The translations under genes and the position numbers were made by a program. The notes beneath the pieces were generated by a model. That model made no database searches, was not told the DNA's origin, and saw only the letters and a list, made by a program, of their open reading frames with translations. Shown in pieces: positions 7,538-13,927 of a stretch of DNA of 32,093 nucleotides. The stretch lies in assembly GCF_007991635.1 (NCBI RefSeq), contig NZ_BJYS01000059.1:1-32093 (forward strand), in the 5' to 3' direction. Positions within the stretch are counted from its first letter, which is position 1, and the number at the start of each line of letters is the position of its first letter. This stretch comes from Adhaeribacter aerolatus (GTDB taxonomy: Bacteria; Bacteroidota; Bacteroidia; Cytophagales; Hymenobacteraceae).

Positions 7538-7840
7538 GAAGCCTTAAATGAAGATTAGATGAAAAAGCCGACAGGCTGAAAAAAAGATCAACGTTTTTAT
7601 TATATTTCTTAATTTTTATCTGTGTATAAGGTTAGTTCGGCTTTGGGCCAGGAAGTTAGCCGGCTAACCAAGTCCTTCTTTTTGAAGTCGGCAAAGAAGA
7701 ACCTTCGCGTAAATACTAAATATCCTTACCAGCTGGTTCTATAAAGTGCGGCTGCCTGTCACTAGCGGCATCATTCTGTTTTGTTTTGCTAAATTGTTAA
7801 TATTTAATCTTTTCAATTTAAATATTTAAAACATTTGGTT
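7538..7840. other. Intergenic region with a 14-bp perfect palindrome
   Basis: Upstream region of the glucosidase gene. GTTAGCCGGCTAAC at 7655-7668 is a perfect palindrome about 240 bp before the glucosidase start, and a looser TTCTTT/AAAGAA inverted repeat follows. No coding frame was recognised. Confidence 0.4.
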
Positions 7841-7848
7841 TATTTTTG
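7817..7848 (+). promoter_or_regulatory. Probable promoter of the glucosidase gene
   Basis: TATTTTTG at 7841-7848 is a full TAnnTTTG match; TTTA at 7817-7820, 20 nt upstream, is one base from the TTTG -33 element. This would give a leader of roughly 50 nt to the ATG at 7908. Confidence 0.45.
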
Positions 7849-7907
7849 AAGAATATTTTCAGCTAAGAAAATAGAAAAACAGGTTTAAATAAACATTCCG
7901 GAAGCAG

Positions 7908-10529
7908 ATGGGTATTAAAGAATACGAGCGGCTACAGCAATCACCTAACAATCGCAACTGGAAATACTGGGGACCTTACCTGGCCGAACGGCAGTGGGGT
8001 ACGGTGCGCGAAGATTATAGTCCGGATGGCAATGCCTGGGGCTTTATCTCCCACGACATGGCCCGCAGCAACACTTACCGTTGGGGCGAAGAAGGAATTG
8101 CGGGTTTCTGCGACGAAAAACAGATTCTATGCCTGGCTCCCGCCTTCTGGAACGGCCGCGACAGCATGCTGAAGGAACGGCTTTTTGGCCTTACCAACGC
8201 GCAGGGTAATCACGGCGAAGACGTTAAAGAACTTTATTATCACCTCGATTCTTCACCCACCCATTCTTATTGTAAATATCTCTACAAATATCCGCAGGCG
8301 GCTTATCCTTACGACGACTTGGTTGAGAAAAATAAGCGTAGCCGCCTGGAGCCCGAGTATGAGTTACTGGAAACCGGATTATTCGATGGAAAAAAATACT
8401 TTGATATTTATATAGAGTATGCCAAGGCCGATATGAACGATATTCTGATGAAGATTACCGTTTATAACCGAGGGCCGGAAGAAGCCGAAATACACGTACT
8501 GCCGCACCTCTGGTTCCGGAATTACTGGAAACACAATGCCAGCTATACCCGCCCGAGCATTACTGCTTATTCCGATAACTGTATAAAAACCAATTCGCAG
8601 CGGATCGGCATTTATTATTTATACCACGAGAAAGGGGATCAGTTGTTTTGTAACAACGAAACGAATAACCAACGCATTTACAACGCTAATAATGAATTGC
8701 CTTATGTAAAAGATGGCATTAACGATTACGTGGTAAATGGGCAGGCTACTGTTAACCCCGATAAAGAAGGTACCAAATCGGCTATCTGGCTTAATGAGAA
8801 AATACCAGCGGGTAAATCTACTATATTCCGGATTCGGCTTAAACGCAACCGGATTGAAGATCCCTGGGCTGATTTTGATGACCTGTTTGTAAAAAGGCAG
8901 GCCGAAACCATGAGTTATTATAAAGACTTTGTTATTCCGGACAAGCTCTCGGCGGTGCACAAAAAGCTGGTGCGCAGCTCTTTTGGTGGCCTGCTCTGGA
9001 CCAAGCAGTTTTATTACCTCGATGTACACAAATGGCTGAATGGCAGCAGGCAGGAAATGCCGCCCTATCGGCGGTACAAGCGTAATACGGAGTGGCAGCA
9101 CCTGACTAACCGGAACGTTATTTCTATGCCGGATAAATGGGAATACCCCTGGTACGCGGCCTGGGATTTGGCTTTTCATACCACCACGTTTGCCCACGTA
9201 GATGCCAATTTTGCCAAACAGCAGCTCTTGCTGATGCTTCGGGAATATTATATGCACCCCAACGGCCAGATTCCGGCCTACGAGTGGAATTTCAGCGATG
9301 TAAATCCGCCGGTACATGCCTGGGGCGTTTGGGAAGTATATACGACCGATAAGAAAAAGACCGGTGTATCGGACTGGGATTTTCTGGAGCGGGCTTTTCA
9401 GAAGCTGCTCATGAATTTTACCTGGTGGGTGAACCGGAAAGACGTAAACGGCATTGATATTTTTGAAGGCGGCTTCCTGGGGCTGGATAATATAGGGGTT
9501 TTCGATCGCAACCACATGCCGCCTGGCATCAAAAATTTGCAGCAGGCCGATGCCACCAGTTGGATGGCCATGTTCTCGCTGAATATGCTGCGGATTTCGT
9601 TGGAACTAGCCAAGCGCAACCCAGCTTACGAAGAATCGGCGGCTAAATTTTTCCGGCATTTCCTCAGCATCGGCTGGGCCATGGATAACATCGGTGAAAA
9701 AAATATATCGCTCTGGGACGACGAAGATAATTTTTATTACGATGCCGTGCAGTTAGATAACGGCAAAAGCCAGCGTCTCAAAATCAGATCGCTGGTAGGA
9801 TTAATTCCGCTATTGGCCGTCGAAATTATTAACAGCAGCACCTTCGATCAGATGCAGGAATTTAAGCGGCGGGCTGTAGGAATTATCCGTACCCGGCCCG
9901 ATTTAGCGCAGCTTATTTCACACATCGAAGCTAAAAACGAAGCTGGCAACCATTTATTCTCCATTATGCGGGGTTTCCGGCTGGAACACGTATTAAAAAG
10001 ATTATTGGATGAGGCCGAGTTTTTGTCAGATTATGGCATTCGCTCTTTATCTAAATACCACCAGGAAAATCCGTACATATTTAATTACCAGGGTACCCAG
10101 CATACCATTCACTACGAGGCCGGCGAAAGTTCTTCTTCTATGTTTGGCGGAAACTCTAACTGGCGGGGGCCTATCTGGTTTCCCATGAATTACCTGATTA
10201 TCCAGGCCCTCCGGAAATATTACCGGTACTACGGCGAGGCATACGTTTACGAATTCCCGACCGGTTCCGGCGTTAAACTTAACCTGAAACAAATTGCCCG
10301 GGAGCTTACCAAAAGATTATTAAAAATATTTGAGAAAAATGAATCCGGCCGGTACCAATACCAGGGCGATAATTCCCTGTTGGCTACCGACGAACACTTT
10401 AAAGAGCATCATTTATTTTACGAATTTTTTAACGGCGATACCGGTCAGGGGTTAGGAGCTTCGCATCAGACCGGCTGGACCGCATTAGTAGCTAATTTAT
10501 TAATTGAATTAGAAGAGGAGGGTGCTTAA
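7908..10529 (+). CDS. GH63/MGH1-like glucosidase
   Basis: An 873-residue cytoplasmic (no signal peptide) glycosidase with an (alpha/alpha)6-barrel C-terminal catalytic domain of the mannosyl-oligosaccharide glucosidase/MGH1 type. N-terminal landmarks are WGPYLAERQWGTVREDYSPD (residues about 23-42), the RWGEEGIAGF segment and KERLFGLTN...GNHGEDVKE. The barrel carries PWYAAWDLAFHTTTFAHVD, GQIPAYEWNFSDVNPPVHAW (acidic residue before NPPVHAW as candidate catalyst), and late GNSNWRGPIWFPMNYL and TGQGLGASHQTGW. Bacterial relatives hydrolyse alpha-glucosides such as glucosylglycerate; the substrate here is unknown. It stands alone, without a trehalose-synthase or glucosyltransferase neighbour in the window. 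Confidence 0.88.
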   Translation: MGIKEYERLQQSPNNRNWKYWGPYLAERQWGTVREDYSPDGNAWGFISHDMARSNTYRWGEEGIAGFCDEKQILCLAPAFWNGRDSMLKERLFGLTNAQGNHGEDVKELYYHLDSSPTHSYCKYLYKYPQAAYPYDDLVEKNKRSRLEPEYELLETGLFDGKKYFDIYIEYAKADMNDILMKITVYNRGPEEAEIHVLPHLWFRNYWKHNASYTRPSITAYSDNCIKTNSQRIGIYYLYHEKGDQLFCNNETNNQRIYNANNELPYVKDGINDYVVNGQATVNPDKEGTKSAIWLNEKIPAGKSTIFRIRLKRNRIEDPWADFDDLFVKRQAETMSYYKDFVIPDKLSAVHKKLVRSSFGGLLWTKQFYYLDVHKWLNGSRQEMPPYRRYKRNTEWQHLTNRNVISMPDKWEYPWYAAWDLAFHTTTFAHVDANFAKQQLLLMLREYYMHPNGQIPAYEWNFSDVNPPVHAWGVWEVYTTDKKKTGVSDWDFLERAFQKLLMNFTWWVNRKDVNGIDIFEGGFLGLDNIGVFDRNHMPPGIKNLQQADATSWMAMFSLNMLRISLELAKRNPAYEESAAKFFRHFLSIGWAMDNIGEKNISLWDDEDNFYYDAVQLDNGKSQRLKIRSLVGLIPLLAVEIINSSTFDQMQEFKRRAVGIIRTRPDLAQLISHIEAKNEAGNHLFSIMRGFRLEHVLKRLLDEAEFLSDYGIRSLSKYHQENPYIFNYQGTQHTIHYEAGESSSSMFGGNSNWRGPIWFPMNYLIIQALRKYYRYYGEAYVYEFPTGSGVKLNLKQIARELTKRLLKIFEKNESGRYQYQGDNSLLATDEHFKEHHLFYEFFNGDTGQGLGASHQTGWTALVANLLIELEEEGA

Positions 10530-10920
10530 ACAGTGCTTTTAAGGGCTATATTATTTTAATAATTATGAGTCCGGGAAGTAAATTATTGCAGCAATAATGG
10601 TAGTAACAATAATATCCTAATTAGCTATAGAAAAGGAGCAAAGGTATTCCCTTTTTAAGCTAAAAATTATACTTTAGTATTTATATATGCCTATGTTTAA
10701 AACCATTAGGCAGCACTTACTAAAATAAAATCAAAATAAAAAAATAAAGAATAGTATAATATTAGTCAGATTTAAGTTTTATGTTGTAGATTTGGCAGCG
10801 AAATGGCTACCTCTTGAAAATTGGCGCAATTAGCTGGTTTTTTAACAGAAAGGATGCCTATAAGACAAGAACAATATAAAAAAAACAATACTACCACCAT
10901 TTATTACGTTATTCACCTCT
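10530..10920. other. AT-rich intergenic region
   Basis: 391 bp after the glucosidase gene. No coding frame, terminator hairpin or RNA gene could be recognised. Confidence 0.4.
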
Positions 10921-11169
10921 ATGTTATTTTTGCATAATATTAAGTTAGTAATTGTTTGTATTTGCATTTCTACCGCTTTAGGTCATACGGTTAGCCAGGC
11001 ATTAGGTATTTTTTGGAGTTTAGGTTATTTCGCCGGTTTCCTGCTGGCTAATGTATACCACACCGATCGGGATTCTATGTCTTTGCCGTTGTCGTTCGTG
11101 ATTACCCCCTTTACCTGTAGTGAAGTAGTCGTAAACTTACTCGACAAGCTTTTCCAGCTGGATAAATAA
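10921..11169 (+). CDS. Small membrane protein, 82 residues, unknown
   Basis: Not recognised. Residues 5-25 (HNIKLVIVCICISTALGH) and about 27-45 (LGIFWSLGYFAGFLLANVY) form two probable membrane helices, followed by TDRDSMSLPLSFVITPFTCSEVVVNLLDKLFQ. Codon choice in the second half matches the neighbouring genes, which supports a real frame. It stands alone between the glucosidase and a decayed gene. A TATTTTTG promoter-like string lies just inside the start, which leaves the exact start uncertain. Confidence 0.55.
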   Translation: MLFLHNIKLVIVCICISTALGHTVSQALGIFWSLGYFAGFLLANVYHTDRDSMSLPLSFVITPFTCSEVVVNLLDKLFQLDK

Positions 11170-11280
11170 TTATTTATTTCTTTCTTTAGTATAGGCACCG
11201 GATCTTATCCGGAATAGCCGATTTTGCCCTAACGGGTAAAAAGTGTTTTATTGGTACTCACTAAATTTTGTTTAGCAGGC

Positions 11281-11573
11281 TTAATGTCCTGGCAAAATCA
11301 TTCGGTAGCGGATGGCTTCAATTAACTGGGCAGTTTTTTCTACCTCGTAAGGTACCTCGCACAAATTCTAAAAATACTATCCGGGTTGGTTAAACTGCTT
11401 TCAGGGGTAAGTTCTTTGGCGGATTTCTGCTACTACTTCGTTTGACCAGGTAGTATAGTCTAAAAATTAGCTAGGCAATAAATTGCATCCAATTTCTTGC
11501 TTAACCATATCGGCCAATACTGCCTGGAGTGCAGGCAGATTGGCGTGTATATGGCTAAAAGCGCAATTCTCAT
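11281..11573 (-). pseudogene. Decayed metallophosphoesterase gene (YfcE/calcineurin-like family)
   Basis: Minus-strand remnants, spread over shifted frames, reassemble into a metallophosphoesterase. The ATG at 11573 opens MRIALL; a frameshift then gives SHIHANLPALQAVLADM (family motif SDIHANLPALxAVLxD, with the metal-binding Asp changed to His); another shift gives DAIYCLANF (family YCLGDL); a third gives DYTTWSNEVVAEIRQRTYP (family GY..WPNEVV). Several stops follow, and a C-terminal piece VPYEVEKTAQLIEAIRYRM ends at 11281. About 100 of the usual 230-250 residues remain, so the middle is deleted. The palindromic mobile repeat at 11593-11681 lies 19 nt before the old start codon and could have cut off its promoter. 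Confidence 0.8.
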
Positions 11574-11592
11574 ATGGTTGACTAAAATACTT

Positions 11593-11681
11593 AGGACTTT
11601 CGCAAAATGGTTTTTTAACATTATAAATCCTCCCCCTTGCCCCCTCCGAAGGGGGATTTTCAATAATTTTGCGAAAGTCCT
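11593..11681. mobile_element. 89-bp palindromic MITE/REP-like element, copy 1
   Basis: Bounded by a perfect 16-bp terminal inverted repeat (AGGACTTTCGCAAAAT ... ATTTTGCGAAAGTCCT) and containing an inner hairpin TCCCCCTT / AAGGGGGA around a 10-nt loop. It codes for nothing. Copies 2 (18943-19029) and 3 (from 32013) differ by only a few bases. This copy lies 12 nt past the arsM stop and 19 nt before the decayed phosphoesterase start. Confidence 0.8.
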
Positions 11682-11693
11682 GATACTAGCAAA

Positions 11694-12536
11694 TTAGCAG
11701 CAACCGGAACCAGGAGTGCAGCAGGTGGTAGCAGGCTTTTCTGCGTAAACGGTAATACTATAAATACCCGTTCCGCTGGCTTTATAGGATTCCAATTCTG
11801 CCGGTGAAAGATAATTGGCCAGCAAATCGTCTGGCAGATAAATCAGCCGCTTTTTTTTCACCTGAATATTTACAAATCCCACCTGTTCTACAAGAGCCAG
11901 ATATGTTTCCTGCTGAATAGCCCCGGATACACACCCGGCATACATTTCGGCCGCTTTTTGCAGACCGGCAGGTAATTCACCTTCCAGCACTACATCCGAA
12001 ATACTAAAATGCCCTTGGGGCTTTAACACGCGGTAGGTTTCTTTAAAAGCCTGCTCTTTATCCGGTACCAGGTTTAAAACGCAATTGCTTACCACCACAT
12101 CTACCCGATTGGCAGCCAGCGGCAAATCTTCAATTTCGCCTAAGCGGAATTCCACGTTGGTGTAACCGAGTTTTTTAGCATTAACTTTGGCTTTTTCAAT
12201 CATGGCTTCGGTCATATCTACCCCAATTACTTTACCAGTCTCTCCAACAACAGAACGGGCCACAAAGCAATCATTACCAGCGCCGGAACCTAAGTCCAGT
12301 ACGGTTTCACCTGGTTTCAGATGGGCGTATTCAGTGGGAAGGCCACAGCCTAAACCTAAATCAGCATCTACAGCATAACCAGGCAAACTGGTGTAATCTT
12401 CGGCCATGATGGTAATATCGGTAGCACAGCCGCCGGTGGCCCCACAGCAGGAAGTTTCATTTTGCTCCTTACTTTGCAGAGCAATCTCACTGTACTTTTC
12501 TTTTACTATTTGCTTTAATTCTTCAGCGGTTTTCAT
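11694..12536 (-). CDS. arsM: Arsenite S-adenosylmethionine methyltransferase
   Basis: A 280-residue cytoplasmic enzyme that methylates As(III) with SAM to mono- and dimethyl species. The SAM motif VLDLGSGAGND is at residues 79-89, with GVDMTEAMI at 105-113. The three conserved arsenic-binding cysteines are present: Cys64 (GLGCG), Cys152 (SNCVLN) and Cys202 (AGCVSGA). Extra Cys pairs at 30-31, at 272-273 and at the extreme C-terminus are common in bacterial ArsM proteins. It is the last gene of arsR-arsN2-arsM, 54 nt after arsN2, and has its own ArsR-box copy and promoter-like elements in that gap. A palindromic repeat element follows immediately. Confidence 0.95.
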   Translation of the reverse strand: MKTAEELKQIVKEKYSEIALQSKEQNETSCCGATGGCATDITIMAEDYTSLPGYAVDADLGLGCGLPTEYAHLKPGETVLDLGSGAGNDCFVARSVVGETGKVIGVDMTEAMIEKAKVNAKKLGYTNVEFRLGEIEDLPLAANRVDVVVSNCVLNLVPDKEQAFKETYRVLKPQGHFSISDVVLEGELPAGLQKAAEMYAGCVSGAIQQETYLALVEQVGFVNIQVKKKRLIYLPDDLLANYLSPAELESYKASGTGIYSITVYAEKPATTCCTPGSGCC

Positions 12537-12555
12537 ACGTTTAAAATTTATCGTT

Positions 12556-12586
12556 TAATTGTAATATTACGATTGATTGAAACAAA
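12556..12586 (-). promoter_or_regulatory. Internal promoter with second ArsR box in front of arsM
   Basis: ATTGTAATATTACGAT at 12558-12573 differs by one base from the perfect palindrome upstream of arsR. On the minus strand it lies between TTTG (12586-12583) and a -7-like TACAATTA (12563-12556), 19 nt apart. This suggests arsM can be controlled separately by the same regulator. Confidence 0.6.
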
Positions 12587-12590
12587 TTTT

Positions 12591-13034
12591 TTAATTTATT
12601 TTCCGGCACATGATAGTAGCCGAGACAGGACAAATTGTGGTGAACTGGGAGGTTTGCCGGATGGCCTCGGGCACAGCTGCGCGTTCTACTTTCATAAAGC
12701 CCTGTCGGGTAAAGAAGGCTTCAGCCGTATTGGTTATTAAATAAATTGCTACTATTCCTTTATCCTTAGCCAGGTTTATGGCCGCCTGGTAGAGCAAATT
12801 GCCTAGTCCTTTGCCCTGCTGGTTTGGGGCTACGGCCAAGGAGCGGAGTAAAGCGATGGTGCCATACAATTCCAGACCTACCGTACCATTAATTATATCC
12901 GGGTCCCTTGCTACAAGAAAATTCGCCAGCGATACCGGCAAATCTGCGGTAGGCAGGTTCTGTGAAGTGAGTAATTCAATTATTGCGGCCCGGTCCTGGT
13001 TGGTGGCGGGGCTCAGCAGGTTTAAGGTTATCAT
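12591..13034 (-). CDS. arsN2: ArsN2-type GNAT acetyltransferase
   Basis: A 147-residue GNAT-fold N-acetyltransferase of the arsenic-island ArsN2 group. The acetyl-CoA loop QQGKGLGNLL is at about residues 72-81 after the LRSLAVAP strand; ITNTAEAFFTRQGF at 100-113 and the closing VPEAIRQTSQFTTICPVSA are typical of ArsN2. The related ArsN1 enzymes acetylate organoarsenicals such as arsinothricin; the ArsN2 substrate is not established to my knowledge. The gene lies 13 nt after arsR and 54 nt before arsM, clearly in one operon. Its pairing with arsM, without arsenite efflux or arsenate reductase genes, points to organic arsenicals (inference). Confidence 0.88.
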   Translation of the reverse strand: MITLNLLSPATNQDRAAIIELLTSQNLPTADLPVSLANFLVARDPDIINGTVGLELYGTIALLRSLAVAPNQQGKGLGNLLYQAAINLAKDKGIVAIYLITNTAEAFFTRQGFMKVERAAVPEAIRQTSQFTTICPVSATIMCRKIN

Positions 13035-13047
13035 GCTTTTACCTGGG

Positions 13048-13377
13048 TTAGCAGCATTTTTTCGTATTAATTGGTAAAGTAAACAGTTTAAGGAGCGTAT
13101 TTTTGGCTTGTTCCCATACGGCTTCGTTAATGCAATAACAAACGCTGGTACCTTCTATTTCACCTTTAATTAAGCCAACTGATTTTAATTCCTTTAAGTG
13201 TTGCGATACAGTAGCCTGGGCCAACGGAAGTACTTCCACCAGGTCCCCACATATACAGGTCTGTTGCTTAAGTAAATATTGCAGGATAGCAACTCTGGCC
13301 GGGTGAGCCAGGGCTTTGGCTAAGGAAGCCAGTTGGTTTTGAGCTTCGGTAAAATTTTCAGTTTTCGTGACTCCCAT
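13048..13377 (-). CDS. arsR: ArsR-family metalloregulator
   Basis: A 109-residue winged-helix repressor that should release DNA on binding As(III)/Sb(III). The recognition region runs through [18 protein letters not shown] (19-36), the metal-binding segment QTCICGDL (Cys41, Cys43) and the helix-turn-helix [20 protein letters not shown] (51-70). A terminal KKCC adds two more potential thiol ligands. It heads arsR-arsN2-arsM. The perfect palindrome at 13392-13407 overlaps the probable -7 element of its own promoter, so autorepression is expected. No efflux pump gene is part of this operon. Confidence 0.93.
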   Translation of the reverse strand: MGVTKTENFTEAQNQLASLAKALAHPARVAILQYLLKQQTCICGDLVEVLPLAQATVSQHLKELKSVGLIKGEIEGTSVCYCINEAVWEQAKNTLLKLFTLPINTKKCC

Positions 13378-13391
13378 GCGTTTTTGTGTTT

Positions 13392-13427
13392 ATCGTAATA
13401 TTACGATGTAGATTCAGTAAAAGCAAA
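13392..13427 (-). promoter_or_regulatory. ars operon promoter with perfect 16-bp ArsR operator
   Basis: ATCGTAATATTACGAT at 13392-13407 is a perfect palindrome. On the minus strand TTTG (13427-13424) lies 20 nt from TAATATTA (13403-13396), a partial -7 match inside the palindrome, giving a leader of about 12 nt to arsR. A near copy occurs before arsM. Confidence 0.75.
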
Positions 13428-13506
13428 AATTGGAGTCAGTTATTTCTCAACTTTAAGGTTTATTTATTTAAGGTAGATTGATTTTTCTTAACGTGGCTTT
13501 ACTGCC

Positions 13507-13514
13507 TATCTTTG
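13507..13514 (+). promoter_or_regulatory. -7 element immediately before a GTG start
   Basis: TATCTTTG matches TAnnTTTG and ends only 4 nt before the GTG at 13519; TTTC sits 19 nt upstream as a weak -33. Transcription would begin at or next to the start codon, implying a leaderless or near-leaderless mRNA. Confidence 0.5.
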
Positions 13515-13518
13515 CCTC

Positions 13519-13842
13519 GTGAAGAACCTGGCTTTCGTTTTATCCATTTTTGTCCTGCTGCTGGCTACAATACCCTGCTGCCTAACCGACAATTGCTTAA
13601 AAGAGAAAGCTACCACCGAGCAAGCCACTGATGCTCATAACCAGCAGCCTGCAGCCGAAACGGAATGCGGCCTGTGTTCTCCCTTTTATAGTTGCCCTAC
13701 CTGCCCAGGCTTCACCTACAACAGTCCAACTTCAAACCTGGTTATACTGAACTTGCTGGATAGTACAAGCTATACCACTTATAAACAATATTTTATTTCC
13801 ACTTTTACCCCTTTTATTTGGCAGCCACCTAAAATTGGTTAA
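13519..13842 (+). CDS. Small Cys-rich exported protein (DUF6660-like), GTG start
   Basis: A 107-residue protein beginning with a GTG codon and a hydrophobic signal (KNLAFVLSIFVLLLATIPCC); the twin Cys at 20-21 may be a lipidation site. The mature part has several cysteines (CGLCSPFYSCPTC region, about 52-64) and ends FTPFIWQPPKIG. It resembles the short Cys-rich proteins annotated as DUF6660 that precede TonB receptors in Bacteroidota; this identification is from memory and moderate. It lies 85 nt before the TonB receptor on the same strand and is divergent from the ars operon, suggesting metal or metalloid handling at the cell envelope (inference). The -7 element abuts the start. Confidence 0.7.
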   Translation: MKNLAFVLSIFVLLLATIPCCLTDNCLKEKATTEQATDAHNQQPAAETECGLCSPFYSCPTCPGFTYNSPTSNLVILNLLDSTSYTTYKQYFISTFTPFIWQPPKIG

Positions 13843-13927
13843 TTCTCCCAATAAAAGCCTTACCCAAACCCAGGCGGGTTAGAAGAATAAGGCCAATATT
13901 TTTTAACTTATTAGCGGATTAAGACCA

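Noticed and set aside
8619-9515. Long 298-residue frame on the minus strand inside the glucosidase gene
   Set aside because: It is antisense to a clearly coding glucosidase and lacks any family signature; a typical shadow of a codon-biased gene.
10925-10932. TATTTTTG promoter-like string just inside the 82-residue gene
   Set aside because: It would place the transcription start after the only plausible start codon; treated as chance in AT-rich DNA.
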